Origin: Nitrosomonas sp. Nm84 | Lineage (GTDB): Bacteria; Pseudomonadota; Gammaproteobacteria; Burkholderiales; Nitrosomonadaceae | DNA: 64,000 nt | Reading direction: 5' to 3' | Assembly: GCF_003201565.1 (NCBI RefSeq) | Contig: NZ_QJJP01000007.1 | Coordinates: 57,875-121,874, forward strand | Part shown: piece by piece, positions 49,936 to 60,323 of the stretch | Numbering within the stretch: the first letter of the stretch is position 1 | Layout of the letters: each line of letters begins with the position of its first letter | Position numbers and translations under genes: made by a program | The notes under the pieces: generated by a model | What the model saw: only the letters and a program-made list of their open reading frames with translations | The model's database searches: none | What the model was told of the DNA's origin: nothing

Positions 49936-49952
49936 TATCCGGAGAAGAAAAT

Positions 49953-50069
49953 ATGCGTTCTACAAAAAACTGCCATCGGTTAATGAATCGAAGGTCATTG
50001 TATTTCGTGCGAATTAGTTTCCAGCCGTCGATTTGTGAATCTAAATCAATCATGGGAGTCCCTAATTGA
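49953..50069 (+). CDS. 38-residue small ORF overlapping the cysT start
   Basis: An ATG with a good GGAGAAG site opens a 38-codon frame ([20 protein letters not shown]...). Its TGA overlaps the TTG start of cysT (TTGA), the arrangement typical of coupled translation. The peptide is basic with two Cys and no membrane segment. It could be a leader that adjusts cysTWA expression, or a chance frame; I know no family. Confidence 0.45.
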   Translation: MRSTKNCHRLMNRRSLYFVRISFQPSICESKSIMGVPN

Positions 50070-50899
50070 ATACTTTTAAGCAGCACAGTATCTTACCGGG
50101 ATTCAATCTGGCGCTTGGGTTTACATTGCTGTATCTCAGCTTGATCGTATTGATCCCGCTGTCGGCAGCGTTTATTCGCACCGCTGAACTGACCTGGCCG
50201 GAATTTTGGTCGGTTGTCACCACACCACGCGTGGTGGCCTCGTACCGCTTGACGTTTGGTGCGTCATTTGCAGCTGCCGTCGTCAATGCAGTATTTGGTC
50301 TTTTGGTGGCCTGGGTGTTGGTACGTTACCACTTTCCCGGTAAGAAAATAGTCGATGCCTTGGTGGATCTTCCTTTTGCGCTGCCAACCGCCGTGGCCGG
50401 TATTGCGTTGACTGCGTTGTATGCGGGCAATGGTTGGATTGGTCAGCACCTTGAGCCGCTGGGTATCAAGGTTGCTTTTACACCACTGGGGATTTTTGTG
50501 GCGCTGACTTTTATCGGTCTGCCATTTGTGGTGCGCACAGTGCAACCAGTACTCGAGGATATTGAATCCGAGTTGGAAGAAGCGGCAGCAACGCTCGGCG
50601 CCAATCGCTGGCAAACCTTTACGCGAATAATCTTCCCGGCACTTTTCCCGGCATTGATGACCGGATTTGCACTTGCCTTTGCGCGAGCGATTGGCGAGTA
50701 CGGATCGGTTATTTTCATTGCCGGAAACATGCCAATGATTTCTGAAATCACACCGCTGCTGATTATTACCAAGTTGGAACAGTATGACTACGCGGGTGCT
50801 ACGGCATTATCGGTGGTGATGCTGGTGATTTCGTTTATTTTGCTACTAATTATCAACTTGCTGCAATGGTGGAGTCGGCGCCGCAGTATTGAGTCATGA
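50066..50899 (+). CDS. cysT: Sulfate ABC transporter permease CysT
   Basis: A 277-residue inner-membrane permease with about six helices. The start is a TTG with GGGAG seven bases upstream. Marks: '[16 protein letters not shown]', '[26 protein letters not shown]', the EAA loop '[28 protein letters not shown]', and '[29 protein letters not shown]'. It pairs with CysW, takes sulfate from the Sbp protein and is driven by CysA. cysW starts 11 bases after the stop. Confidence 0.96.
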   Translation: MNTFKQHSILPGFNLALGFTLLYLSLIVLIPLSAAFIRTAELTWPEFWSVVTTPRVVASYRLTFGASFAAAVVNAVFGLLVAWVLVRYHFPGKKIVDALVDLPFALPTAVAGIALTALYAGNGWIGQHLEPLGIKVAFTPLGIFVALTFIGLPFVVRTVQPVLEDIESELEEAAATLGANRWQTFTRIIFPALFPALMTGFALAFARAIGEYGSVIFIAGNMPMISEITPLLIITKLEQYDYAGATALSVVMLVISFILLLIINLLQWWSRRRSIES

Positions 50900-50909
50900 G
50901 GTGATGACA

Positions 50910-51788
50910 ATGACGACGATTACTTTTCCCTTGTCCCCGAGTGCTCAAAAAGAACATGCGACGCAGGAGCCTGCCTGGGTACGCTGGTCCTTGATTGGCG
51001 TGGCGCTTATTTTTTTAACCCTGTTTCTTTTTATTCCACTGATTTCGGTTTTTTATGAAGCATTCAAGAAAGGCAGCGATGTCTACTTTGCTGCGATTAC
51101 CGATCCCGATGCGGTGTCAGCGATCCAACTGACACTGACGGTGGCGGCGATTGCGGTACCTCTGAATCTGGTGTTCGGCGTTGCTGCGGCATGGGCCATC
51201 GCCAAATTTGAATTTCGCGGCAAGAATCTGCTGATCACGCTGATCGATTTGCCTTTTTCAGTATCTCCCGTGGTTTCCGGGCTGATTTATGTGCTCGTCT
51301 TTGGTTTGCAAGGGTGGTTTGGCCCATGGCTGGCGGAGCACGATATGAAAATTATTTTTGCTGTACCTGGGATTGTGCTGGCGACCGTTTTCGTGACCGT
51401 GCCATTCATCGCGCGTGAGTTGATTCCACTGATGCAGGCGCAAGGCACCGAGGAAGAAGAAGCGGCCGTGGTGCTGGGTGCGAGTGGTTGGCAGACCTTC
51501 TATAAGGTGACGCTGCCCAATATCAAATGGGGTTTGTTGTATGGCGCTATCTTATGTAATGCGCGGGCAATGGGAGAGTTTGGCGCGGTATCGGTGGTGT
51601 CAGGGCATATTCGCGGCAGCACCAATACCATGCCGCTGCATGTCGAAATTCTTTATAACGAATACAACTTTGCAGCCGCTTTTGCCGTGGCTTCACTGCT
51701 GGCGTTGCTGGCACTGGTGACACTGGCGCTGAAGACACTGATTGAATTTCGTAATCAACAACATCAACAACCAAGAGGTCACGAATGA
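50910..51788 (+). CDS. cysW: Sulfate ABC transporter permease CysW
   Basis: A 292-residue permease. The ATG at 50910 is about nine bases after GAGG; in-frame starts at 50889 and 50904 are less well placed. Marks: '[20 protein letters not shown]', '[29 protein letters not shown]', the EAA loop '[34 protein letters not shown]', and '[35 protein letters not shown]', all typical of CysW. The last bases overlap the cysA start (ATGA). Confidence 0.96.
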   Translation: MTTITFPLSPSAQKEHATQEPAWVRWSLIGVALIFLTLFLFIPLISVFYEAFKKGSDVYFAAITDPDAVSAIQLTLTVAAIAVPLNLVFGVAAAWAIAKFEFRGKNLLITLIDLPFSVSPVVSGLIYVLVFGLQGWFGPWLAEHDMKIIFAVPGIVLATVFVTVPFIARELIPLMQAQGTEEEEAAVVLGASGWQTFYKVTLPNIKWGLLYGAILCNARAMGEFGAVSVVSGHIRGSTNTMPLHVEILYNEYNFAAAFAVASLLALLALVTLALKTLIEFRNQQHQQPRGHE

Positions 51789-52885
51789 GTATCGAAGTCC
51801 TTAATTTATCCAAACAATTTGGTACTTTCACCGCGCTGCATGATGTGAACTTGCAAGTGCACTCTGGTGAGCTGCTGGCGTTGTTGGGTCCTTCGGGTTC
51901 CGGAAAAACCACGTTATTGCGTGTGATCGCCGGGCTTGAAACCGCTGATAGCGGGCAAGTGTTGTTTCATGGCGAAGACGCCACCGATCAACACGTACGC
52001 GAGCGTCAAGTCGGTTTTGTATTCCAGCACTACGCATTGTTTCGCAACATGACGATTTTCGAAAACGTGGCGTTTGGTTTACGCGTGCGCCCCAAGAAGT
52101 TCCGTCCTTCCAATGCGGAAATCCACGATCGCGTTATGAAGTTATTGCATCTGGTGCAACTGGATTGGTTGGCGGATCGCTACCCGCACCAACTCTCCGG
52201 CGGTCAGCGTCAGCGTATTGCACTGGCGCGAGCACTGGCGGTGGAACCGAAAGTATTGTTGCTGGATGAGCCTTTTGGTGCATTGGATGCCAAGGTGCGC
52301 AAGGAGTTGCGTTCCTGGTTGCGCAGATTGCATGACGACATGCATATCACCAGTGTGTTTGTGACGCATGATCAGGAAGAAGCCCTTGAAGTCGCCGATC
52401 GGGTGGTGGTCATGAATGAAGGACGTATTGAGCAAATCGGCACACCCGATGAGGTGTACGAACAACCGGCCAGTCCATTTGTGTATGAATTTCTCGGCAA
52501 CGTCAATCTGTTTCATAGCCGGTTGCATCGCGGTCGTGCCTGGATCGGCGATATCGAAATGGATGCGCCGGAGCATGCTGAAGCCGAAGAACTGGCGGCA
52601 GTTGCCTACGTGCGCCCGCATGAAATCGAAGTGGAGCGTGCGCAAAATGGTGAAGCCGCACTGGCGGCGCGCGTCGTTCATGTACTTTCGGTGGGTCCGA
52701 TTGTACGGCTGGAGCTGGTGCGTAACAATGACGAACAAAAAACCCCCATCCAAGTTGAAATCAGTAAGGAGCGTTTTCGTGAATTACAATTGGTAAAAGG
52801 CGATGAAGTATTTATCAAGCCACGCCGCCTGGATCTGTTCCCAAGCCATAAGAATGGAACGAATGATGTCGTGCAAACACGTTGA
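51785..52885 (+). CDS. cysA: Sulfate/thiosulfate ABC transporter ATPase CysA
   Basis: A 366-residue ATPase energising sulfate import. Walker A is GPSGSGKTT, the signature [15 protein letters not shown], Walker [13 protein letters not shown], and the switch His is in [11 protein letters not shown]. The C-terminal ~110 residues form the TOBE-like domain of CysA ([11 protein letters not shown], then [12 protein letters not shown]). The start overlaps cysW. The transporter is complete within this cluster: sbp, cysT, cysW and cysA. Confidence 0.97.
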   Translation: MSIEVLNLSKQFGTFTALHDVNLQVHSGELLALLGPSGSGKTTLLRVIAGLETADSGQVLFHGEDATDQHVRERQVGFVFQHYALFRNMTIFENVAFGLRVRPKKFRPSNAEIHDRVMKLLHLVQLDWLADRYPHQLSGGQRQRIALARALAVEPKVLLLDEPFGALDAKVRKELRSWLRRLHDDMHITSVFVTHDQEEALEVADRVVVMNEGRIEQIGTPDEVYEQPASPFVYEFLGNVNLFHSRLHRGRAWIGDIEMDAPEHAEAEELAAVAYVRPHEIEVERAQNGEAALAARVVHVLSVGPIVRLELVRNNDEQKTPIQVEISKERFRELQLVKGDEVFIKPRRLDLFPSHKNGTNDVVQTR

Positions 52886-53013
52886 GGTGTTTTGCATGAC
52901 GACTTCAAGGAAAATATGAGATTCGTTTCGATCTTTGAGCATGCTGCAAAGTTTTATGTCGCTTGATGAGCCAATTGCGCTTTGATAACGCACGCTTAAA
53001 CTATGGAGTCACT

Positions 53014-53883
53014 ATGCCTATACAACAAGTAATACCTTTACAACAATTAGTCGATTATTTTAACGATCGTTTTGAGCACGAACATCATTCCAGTTTTCGT
53101 CCATTTATTTTGGACAGGGGGGTGGTCAGTGGTATTTTTGGACCCATTCGGGTGAGTAGTGTTTTTTTGCCGGTACGGCAAGCGGATAATAACGAAAGAC
53201 TTGTCGGCCATATCGCGCAGCTATCCGTTACACCCTATGACAGTAACTCGCATAGCGAGCAGACCGCAGAAATAGGTAATTTGATTACCGATACGGTTAC
53301 GCAACCTGCCAATTTTCAATCGATTATCAGCCTGGATCGCCTATGCAGAACAGTGCATATGCTGAATTATCTAAATCATCCGCATAACGATGGCGTCGTT
53401 TTTCTGGATGTTGATCCAAGGCATATACTGAGTGTTCAGCAAGAACATGGTGCTTATTTTGAGAAAATTATTTTCAAATGCGGATTGACGACCAAGAATG
53501 TGGTCATTTCAACGGCAATCAATAGTTCTCATGCTTTAAATCACAAAGAGTTGCTGGATGGTTTATACAATTATCGCCGCCGCGGCTATCAAATCGCACT
53601 GAATATCGGCTCGTTATACACTGCAACCGGGCTTTGGGATTTGATTGTTAAGATGTCGGCGAATTATTTGCGTATCAATACGCCCAATATTGAAACCATC
53701 CGACATTCGAATGCCATCTGGCCAGCGGATCTAAAAAAATTGATAGAATTACAAAAATTGGCCGGCGGACAAACGATATTGCAGCAAATCGAACAGAGAG
53801 AACAAGTGGACATCGTTGCATCTGCGGGATTTGATTGGGTGCAAGGTAATTATTACGAAAAACTGATCACAGACGTCGTGTGA
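53014..53883 (+). CDS. Degenerate EAL-like protein 2
   Basis: A 289-residue soluble protein. The ATG at 53014 has GGAG six bases upstream; the frame extends to 52963 without a site. It is a paralogue of 46498-47331: 'VSSVFLPVRQADNNERLVGHIAQL' stands at the EAL position, 'ISLDRLCRTVHMLNYL', 'VVFLDVDPRHILSVQQEHGAYFEKI', 'YNYRRRGYQIALNIG', and 'FDWVQGNYYEKL' at the C-terminal QG turn. Catalytic EAL residues are absent. It is the last rightward gene of the sulfur cluster, about 130 bases after cysA. Confidence 0.78.
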   Translation: MPIQQVIPLQQLVDYFNDRFEHEHHSSFRPFILDRGVVSGIFGPIRVSSVFLPVRQADNNERLVGHIAQLSVTPYDSNSHSEQTAEIGNLITDTVTQPANFQSIISLDRLCRTVHMLNYLNHPHNDGVVFLDVDPRHILSVQQEHGAYFEKIIFKCGLTTKNVVISTAINSSHALNHKELLDGLYNYRRRGYQIALNIGSLYTATGLWDLIVKMSANYLRINTPNIETIRHSNAIWPADLKKLIELQKLAGGQTILQQIEQREQVDIVASAGFDWVQGNYYEKLITDVV

Positions 53884-53916
53884 GATACTTTTGAAAACAT
53901 AAGATAAATACGGTTG

Positions 53917-55626
53917 TTAGTGCTGATCAGGACCTTGCGACAGCAGTTCCGCCACGCCATTGGAAAGGATAAAGACGCGATCCGCCGCGTTGATGACCGC
54001 CGGTTGGTGAGAAACAGCAATAATTGTCAAATTCTGAGCGAGTTTCTGCAACGTTTCGCAGATGGTTTGCTCGCTTTCCGGGTCCAGTGCGCTGGTGGGT
54101 TCGTCCAGAATCAGGAATGACGGGCTGTGTGCCAGAGCACGTGCGATAGCGATACGTTGGCGCTGTCCGCCGGAAAGTAGTCCACCGCGTTCACCCACAA
54201 CGGTTTGCAGCCCTTCCGGCAAGATACTGACGAAATCCCACGCGCCGGCTTGGCGCAGTGCCCGTTCTGCATCAGCAGCAGTCAATGCGGGTTCCCCGAC
54301 CAAGATGTTGCTCATCACGGTGTCGTGCAGCAGCACAGTGTCTTGCGAAACATAACCAATCATGTGGCGCCACTGACGCAGATTGATGTCGTGTAAGGAT
54401 ATGCCGTCGATCTGCACTTCGCCGGACTTTGGTTCAGTCAGTCCGCACAGTAAATCCAGCAAAGTGCTTTTACCGACGCCGGATGATCCCATGACTGCGG
54501 TGAATGTGTTGATCGGTATTTCGATGTTCAGGTTCTTGAAAATGACTTTCTGATCATAATCAAATTTAACGTGTTGCAAGGTGATGCCTTTTTGCAGCGT
54601 GGGTTGCAGCGTTCCGGTTGCTCTCTCCGCTGCGGCACGCGCATCATCGGCCGCCTTGCGTAAAGCCCAGTAAGCGCTTTCTTGTGCGGCAAGTTGCTGG
54701 TGTCGGCGCTGTGTTTTATTCAGTAACCCCAGAATGCGCGTAAGCAAGAAAACCATCAGCATGACTTCCGGCAGGGATAATTCCCAAACTACCAGCGCAA
54801 GGTACAAACCGCTGGCTGTCAGCGCGGCGAGAATGGGTTCCTGTAATGCGGTCAATGCCGCTCTGTTCATGACTTCCCGGCGCGTGGCTTTTTCCAGGTG
54901 CTGTGTTTGTTCATGCAGAATGGCATCGGCAACGTTATCGCGTGCCATCGCTTTCAGTGATTTGACCGAACTCAGTACATCGGATAAATAAGTCAATAAA
55001 TCGCGCAGCAAATGAGTTTGTTTGGTGCCTGCACGGCGAGTGGCGCTGACTAAACGATTCAATACAAGCAATAAGAATAAGCCGATGACTAATGAGGCCA
55101 GCGTCGCTTCCCATGAAATGAATAATGCCACGATGGAATACACCAGCACTTGAATGGCAAGCGCCAGTACATTTACGCTGTGCTCGAAACCATTGGCCGC
55201 GCGATAGGCTTCCGTCGCAACCGAGTTGGCCAGGGAACCGGCGGGTTGTCGTAAATAATATTGCCAGCGACTGGCCAGCAACGCTTCAATGAGATCCAGG
55301 CGCAATGCTGTCGCGACATGTGCGACGGTGTAACCCACTTGGCGGTTGGCCAGGAGCAGCACCAACCCTTTGAAGAACATACCGCCGACGATAATCAGCA
55401 GGATTGTGTCCAGCGTGGGCTCAATACCGATATCTTGCAGCGCTTTCTCCATGAATTTGCCGATACCGGAATCATTTGCTCCACCGGATTCGCCCACAGC
55501 GATCGATAATAAAGGCAGTAACGCAGTTAAACTCAATCCTTCGGCGATGCCGGCGATGAGCAATGCAATCAGAACGAATGCACTGCGCCGGGGAAAGACC
55601 ATAATGTACGTAAATAAAGTACGCAT
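53917..55626 (-). CDS. ABC exporter, fused permease and ATPase
   Basis: A 569-residue half-transporter: six predicted membrane helices (residues ~15-310), then an ATPase domain with Walker A GSSGVGKST, Q-loop 'IGYVSQDTVLLHDTV', signature [16 protein letters not shown], Walker B FLILDEPTSALDPES and the switch His in AVSHQP. It is of the MsbA/lipid-exporter group, but the substrate cannot be read from sequence. No ribosome site is obvious at the ATG. It is convergent with the second EAL-like gene. It lacks neighbours expected of a type I secretion system. Confidence 0.9.
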   Translation of the reverse strand: MRTLFTYIMVFPRRSAFVLIALLIAGIAEGLSLTALLPLLSIAVGESGGANDSGIGKFMEKALQDIGIEPTLDTILLIIVGGMFFKGLVLLLANRQVGYTVAHVATALRLDLIEALLASRWQYYLRQPAGSLANSVATEAYRAANGFEHSVNVLALAIQVLVYSIVALFISWEATLASLVIGLFLLLVLNRLVSATRRAGTKQTHLLRDLLTYLSDVLSSVKSLKAMARDNVADAILHEQTQHLEKATRREVMNRAALTALQEPILAALTASGLYLALVVWELSLPEVMLMVFLLTRILGLLNKTQRRHQQLAAQESAYWALRKAADDARAAAERATGTLQPTLQKGITLQHVKFDYDQKVIFKNLNIEIPINTFTAVMGSSGVGKSTLLDLLCGLTEPKSGEVQIDGISLHDINLRQWRHMIGYVSQDTVLLHDTVMSNILVGEPALTAADAERALRQAGAWDFVSILPEGLQTVVGERGGLLSGGQRQRIAIARALAHSPSFLILDEPTSALDPESEQTICETLQKLAQNLTIIAVSHQPAVINAADRVFILSNGVAELLSQGPDQH

Positions 55627-55710
55627 AGGCGAGTTAGAAAAACTGATCAGTCATCAGTGTGTTGTTGATGAAAATAAATTCGAGTTCATGATGCAGGTTG
55701 CCCGGATTAT

Positions 55711-56760
55711 TTAGGCAATCGTTACGGCTTCAGATAGATAAACATCCTGGATAGCATTCAGCAGCTTGACACCTTCCGCAAATGGTTTTTGGAATGCCTT
55801 GCGTCCAGAAATGAGTCCCATGCCGCCTGCGCGCTTGTTAATGACCGCAGTCCGGATTGCCTGGTGCAGATCATCACTGCCTGACTCACCACCCGAATTA
55901 ATCATTCCAATTCGTCCCATATAACAATTAGCGACCTGATAACGCACCAGATCGATCGGATGATCGGTGGTCAATTCGCTGTATACCTTGGGATGCGTTT
56001 TGCCGAATTTAATGGCGTTATAACCGCCATTGTTGGTAGCCATTTTTTGCTTGACGATATCGGCGCCGATAGTGACTGCCAAGTGATTGGCCTGACCGGT
56101 CAGATCAGCGCTTACGTGGTAATCTTGCTCTGCGGTTTTGAATGCGTTATTGCGTGTATAAGCCCACAATATGGTCACCATACCCAGACTATGCGCATGT
56201 TCGAATGCCTGAGAAACTTCCAGAATTTGTCGACGCGATTCTTCAGAACCGAAAAAGACCGTCGCACCGACTGCGCAGGCGCCCATATCAAAAGCCTGAT
56301 TGACGCTGGCAAAAAGCGTTTGGTCGAATTTATTGGGATAGGTGAGCAATTCATTATGATTAATTTTAAGAATCATCGGGATTTTATGTGCATAGCGCCG
56401 CGCCACGATGGCGAGCACACCCAGTGTGGACGCCACACCATTGCAACCGCCTGCAATCGCGAGCTCAACAATGTGTCGCGGATCGAAAAACATTGGGTTG
56501 GGCGCAAACGATGCGCCTGCGGAATGCTCAACGCCTTGATCGACAGGCAATAGTGATAAATAGCCTGTGCCAGCCAAGCGCCCATGGTTATACAGCATCT
56601 GTAAATTGCGTAATACGCTGGGTTTGCGGTCGCTCAAGGCCATCACGCGATCGACAAAATCAGTTCCAGGTACTTGCAAGCTGCTCTTGGGTATGGTGTT
56701 GCAGACATGATCGAGTAGAAAGTCGCTTTCATTGCCTAGTATGGTCGTAATGTTCATCAT
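55711..56760 (-). CDS. fbaB: Class I fructose-bisphosphate aldolase (FbaB/DhnA type)
   Basis: A 349-residue Schiff-base aldolase cleaving or forming fructose 1,6-bisphosphate. Marks: '[29 protein letters not shown]', '[16 protein letters not shown]', '[19 protein letters not shown]', the Lys region '[19 protein letters not shown]', and '[17 protein letters not shown]', ending '[23 protein letters not shown]'. It belongs to the archaeal/bacterial DhnA group. An AAGGAT site precedes two adjacent ATGs. Confidence 0.94.
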   Translation of the reverse strand: MMNITTILGNESDFLLDHVCNTIPKSSLQVPGTDFVDRVMALSDRKPSVLRNLQMLYNHGRLAGTGYLSLLPVDQGVEHSAGASFAPNPMFFDPRHIVELAIAGGCNGVASTLGVLAIVARRYAHKIPMILKINHNELLTYPNKFDQTLFASVNQAFDMGACAVGATVFFGSEESRRQILEVSQAFEHAHSLGMVTILWAYTRNNAFKTAEQDYHVSADLTGQANHLAVTIGADIVKQKMATNNGGYNAIKFGKTHPKVYSELTTDHPIDLVRYQVANCYMGRIGMINSGGESGSDDLHQAIRTAVINKRAGGMGLISGRKAFQKPFAEGVKLLNAIQDVYLSEAVTIA

Positions 56761-56849
56761 TGTTATCCTTTTTGGGATTGTCGTAACATTTTTATTTGAT
56801 GCGTTGAATTTCCATCAGCGCTACAAATATCATTTTGATGATTTTATAT

Positions 56850-57542
56850 TCACGGTACATTCGTAATATCACATAACACACCGTCAATCAGTTGCTTGAC
56901 CTGTTGCGCGCGATTAGCCAGGCGCGCATCGTGCGTTACGATGATCAGGCTGGCGTTGACTTTGTGATTCAACTCCAGCATTAAATCAAATACCGCCTCA
57001 GCGGTGTGGCGATCAAGATTTCCTGTGGGTTCATCAGCCAGAATGCACGCGGGTTGTGTTACCAAGGCACGAGCAACGGCAGCGCGTTGGCGTTCACCGC
57101 CGGATAATTCACCGGGGGTATGCGTCAGGCGGTGGCTCAAACCCACTTGCTTCAAGATATCAGCCGCACGGTCATACGCTTCCTGGTTCGGCAAACGTCG
57201 GATCAGCAGCGGCATGGCGACATTTTCCAGCGCGCTGAATTCCGGTAACAAATGGTGAAATTGGTAAATGAATCCCAGAGAACCATTGCGTAACCGGCAC
57301 CGTGCTTCTTCATTGATATTCGCGATATCCTGCCCGAGAATCTCAATGCTCCCGCTCGTCGGTGCATCCAATCCTCCGAGTACATGCAGCAGCGTACTTT
57401 TGCCCGAGCCGGATGCGCCGACGATTGATACCATTTCACCTTTGTTCAGCGTTAAATTTACACCCTTTAATACCGGCACCGCTACATCGCCCTGAGAAAA
57501 TTGCTTGAACAGATTTCGGCAGGAAATAACAACATCATTCAT
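56850..57542 (-). CDS. lolD: Lipoprotein-releasing ABC ATPase LolD
   Basis: A 230-residue ATPase of the Lol system, which extracts lipoproteins from the inner membrane and passes them to LolA. Walker [10 protein letters not shown], '[26 protein letters not shown]' (the LolD Q-loop region), signature [15 protein letters not shown] and Walker [27 protein letters not shown]. It overlaps the upstream lolC gene by eight bases, so translation is coupled. Confidence 0.95.
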   Translation of the reverse strand: MNDVVISCRNLFKQFSQGDVAVPVLKGVNLTLNKGEMVSIVGASGSGKSTLLHVLGGLDAPTSGSIEILGQDIANINEEARCRLRNGSLGFIYQFHHLLPEFSALENVAMPLLIRRLPNQEAYDRAADILKQVGLSHRLTHTPGELSGGERQRAAVARALVTQPACILADEPTGNLDRHTAEAVFDLMLELNHKVNASLIIVTHDARLANRAQQVKQLIDGVLCDITNVP

Positions 57543-58782
57543 AGCGCAGCGCCTCCGCCGGATTCACCTTGGATGCCCGATAACTGGGATAAATCGTTGC
57601 TAATAAAGTCAGAATAAACGAGGTGACAGCAACCGTTGTGATATCCGTCATTTGTGGATCCGTAGGTATCTTGCTGATGTAATACACTTCGCGCGACAAA
57701 AACTGCACATTGAACAAACTTTCAATAAAGGCAACCACTTCACCGACATTGTAGGCTAACAGCATACCACCCACGACGCCGAGAACCGTACCGAAGACGC
57801 CAATGAATGTGCCCTGCACAATGAATATCTTCATGATACTGCGCGGACTGGCACCCAGCGTACGTAGAATCGCAATATCCGCTTGCTTGTCAGTCACCGC
57901 CATCACTAAGGTGGACACAATGTTGAATGCCGCAACCGCGATAATCAATGCCAGAATCAGTGACAGCATGCGTTTCTCGATCTGGATGGCACGAAAATAA
58001 TTGGCATGCTGTTTGGTCCAATCACTGATATAACTGTCGATCGTCAACAGTGCGGGTAACTCTTGCACCACCTGAGGTGCCTGAAATAAATCCTTGAGCT
58101 TCAAGCGTACACCGGATACATCATCATTTTCCATGCGATATAGCTTTTGTGCATCGAACATATGAATCAGTACTAGGCCAGAGTCATATTCAAAATGTCC
58201 CACTTCAAAGATGCCTACCACAGTGAACTGCTTCAGTCGCGGCAATATACCTGCGGGCGTAACTTGTCCTTGCGGTGAGATCAACACAATCTTGTCACCG
58301 AGGAAAGTACCCATGGTGCGTGCTAATTCCATGCCGATGACGATACCGAATTCGCCCGGCACCAGGTGATCCAGTTCACCACTCACCATGGTTTTTGTAA
58401 AATCGGCTACCTTATCTTCCATTGTTGGTAAAATGCCACGCACAACAACACCTTGCACCACCTGATTGTGCGACAGCATGCCCTGCGCGTTGACATAAGG
58501 CGCAGCAGCTTCCACGGCCGGATGCTTGGCTGCTTCTTCTGCAGTTTGCTGCCAGTGGCGCAGATTGCCATGCAGACTACCGATCTGAACATGCGAAGCG
58601 ACGCCTAGAATGCGGGTACGCACTTCTTTCTGAAAACCGTTCATAACCGACATGACAGTAATTAACGCGGTCATCCCTAATGTAATCCCCATCAAGGAGA
58701 TTAATGAAATAAATGAGATGAAATGATTGCGTTTTTTGGCACGCGTGTAGCGCAAACCGATGAAAAGCTCATATGGAGACAC
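57535..58782 (-). CDS. lolC: Lipoprotein-releasing permease LolC/LolE
   Basis: A 415-residue inner-membrane protein with four helices (one N-terminal, three C-terminal) around a large periplasmic domain. The GTG at 58782 ([14 protein letters not shown]) fits the family start; a TTG at 58827 is a weaker option. Marks: '[35 protein letters not shown]', '[51 protein letters not shown]'. Only one LolC/E-type gene is present here with lolD; it may act as a homodimer or with a partner encoded elsewhere. Confidence 0.93.
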   Translation of the reverse strand: MSPYELFIGLRYTRAKKRNHFISFISLISLMGITLGMTALITVMSVMNGFQKEVRTRILGVASHVQIGSLHGNLRHWQQTAEEAAKHPAVEAAAPYVNAQGMLSHNQVVQGVVVRGILPTMEDKVADFTKTMVSGELDHLVPGEFGIVIGMELARTMGTFLGDKIVLISPQGQVTPAGILPRLKQFTVVGIFEVGHFEYDSGLVLIHMFDAQKLYRMENDDVSGVRLKLKDLFQAPQVVQELPALLTIDSYISDWTKQHANYFRAIQIEKRMLSLILALIIAVAAFNIVSTLVMAVTDKQADIAILRTLGASPRSIMKIFIVQGTFIGVFGTVLGVVGGMLLAYNVGEVVAFIESLFNVQFLSREVYYISKIPTDPQMTDITTVAVTSFILTLLATIYPSYRASKVNPAEALRYE

Positions 58783-59360
58783 GAATTTATACACCCGTAA
58801 TAAATTTATCCCCGAAGTTTGCCACAATTAGAAGAGGCTTAACAAATAAACGATGATCAGGGAGATGTAAAAGTAAAATTTCTTCAAAAACTACCCGGTG
58901 CTTTATTAGTTATTTTAGTGAGCTTCACATGTCAAGCATGCAACGCGGAAGGCTGCTGATTATTAAACCCGGATTTGCCATTGAGCGAGGTCCGCAATAT
59001 GGATCGAATCAGCATTTTTGGTATCGGCTGGCTCGCAAACGTTTTTCAACGACCTGATAGTGCTAACCACCACGCTATCCTGGTAATTCTTCTTAAGCTG
59101 TATCTTATTCCTTAAATTCAGGAAATAACAGCCGATATTGGTATGACAATAATGAAAATAATACTAGAGAGATTGAATTTGATCATTATGGTGCCGTAAA
59201 TAATTTTCTGAATTTTATGCATCACTGATTGTTTCAATTCTGAATACAAACCGGGTTGTTCATTCATTTGCTGAAGATTGTTATTCTATTTCAGAAGAAG
59301 CTTTGATGTGCGAGTAAAAGTTAGAGTTGAATTTTATTTTCTTAACTGTGTGAGGCTTAA
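58783..59360. other. Long AT-rich intergenic region with repeat copy C
   Basis: About 580 bases between the divergent lolC and HDOD genes. Apart from the repeat end at 58955-59062 I see no coding frame or RNA gene. The stretch 59100-59340 is AT-rich and may hold the HDOD gene promoter. Confidence 0.4.
58955..59062 (-). repeat. Dispersed repeat, copy C (one end)
   Basis: On the minus strand ATCAGGTCGTTGAAAAACGT then TTGCGAGC resembles the start of copies A and B (GTTGAGAAACGTTT). The rest of the element is not recognisable here, so this copy is only an end or a diverged relative. Confidence 0.45.
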
Positions 59361-60203
59361 ATGGATCCATGTGCGATAGTGACTGATGTTCGCTCAATTT
59401 TCTCCTTGCCTGATGTTGTGATTCGTATCAATGAATTAATTGATTCAGGAGAGGCAACCAATACTGAGTTGGAGCGAGTAATTTTAAATGATCCTGCATT
59501 GACAGCAAAATTGCTGAGATTTGCGAACAGCTCATATTTTGGTCTTTCAGGGAAGGTAGAAACTGTTTTAAGAGCCATTTCCATTATCGGACATAAAGAA
59601 TTGCGGAATATGGTCATTGCATCGTCAGTCACCGCAACGTTTAAAGGTATTCCGTCTGATCTGGCAAATATGGATACTTTTTGGTATCACAGCGTTACTT
59701 GCGGTGTTACTGCCCGTTTATTAGCTTCCAGCGTTGATAGTAGGGAACGCTTTTTTATCGCTGGATTGTTGCATGGTGTCGGCAGATTGATACTTTTCAG
59801 TCAATTCCCGAAAGAATCCGCAAAAATATTAAGTTGTGCGAATCAAGGTGTGGATGCGGTAATTGATGCAGAGCGTAAGGTTTTTGGTTTTACACATGCT
59901 CAATTAGGTGCTGAGCTTTTGAGGCAATGGAGATTACCTCTCAATATTTGGAAAATGGTAGAACTTCAATTTGCTCCGATGAAAGATGAAGCACATAAAT
60001 ATGATGCCAGTACGCTTTGTGCAGCTGTCAATATTGCCAACTTTATTCAACCATGTATAAATCAAAAAATAAACTCCGAAAAAGCGATACCTGCACACGC
60101 GTTTGAGGCATGGAGTCTGCTCAGCTTATCACCGGAATTAATTGAGTCGATAATTACAGTGGCTAAGTTACAAATCATTGAATTGCTCAATATCGTGAGA
60201 TGA
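59361..60203 (+). CDS. HDOD-domain signalling protein
   Basis: A 280-residue protein that is essentially one HDOD domain: 'IFSLPDVVIRINELIDSGEATNTELERVILNDPALTAKLLRFANSSYFGLSGKVETVLRAISIIGHKELRNMV', then 'FWYHSVTCGVTARLLA', 'RFFIAGLLHGVGRLILF' (the HD dyad reads HG, so not a hydrolase) and 'FGFTHAQLGAELLRQWRLP'. HDOD proteins act in signal transduction, often beside c-di-GMP or chemotaxis systems. GAGG lies before the ATG. Confidence 0.9.
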   Translation: MDPCAIVTDVRSIFSLPDVVIRINELIDSGEATNTELERVILNDPALTAKLLRFANSSYFGLSGKVETVLRAISIIGHKELRNMVIASSVTATFKGIPSDLANMDTFWYHSVTCGVTARLLASSVDSRERFFIAGLLHGVGRLILFSQFPKESAKILSCANQGVDAVIDAERKVFGFTHAQLGAELLRQWRLPLNIWKMVELQFAPMKDEAHKYDASTLCAAVNIANFIQPCINQKINSEKAIPAHAFEAWSLLSLSPELIESIITVAKLQIIELLNIVR

Positions 60204-60323
60204 TCATTGCTTGCTGAGAGCGACTGATGTGTAGTAAAGCTTGTTGCGGGACGGCGTATAGCCTGTGCCAACATGCCCGCTTTACCACCTAGACAGAGTG
60301 ATTATTGTGGCATTTATGCTGCA

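Noticed and set aside
53917..55626. ABC exporter as the type I secretion ATPase for the RTX protein
   Set aside because: No HlyD-type fusion protein or peptidase-like N-terminal domain is present, and it is nearly 50 kb from the RTX gene.
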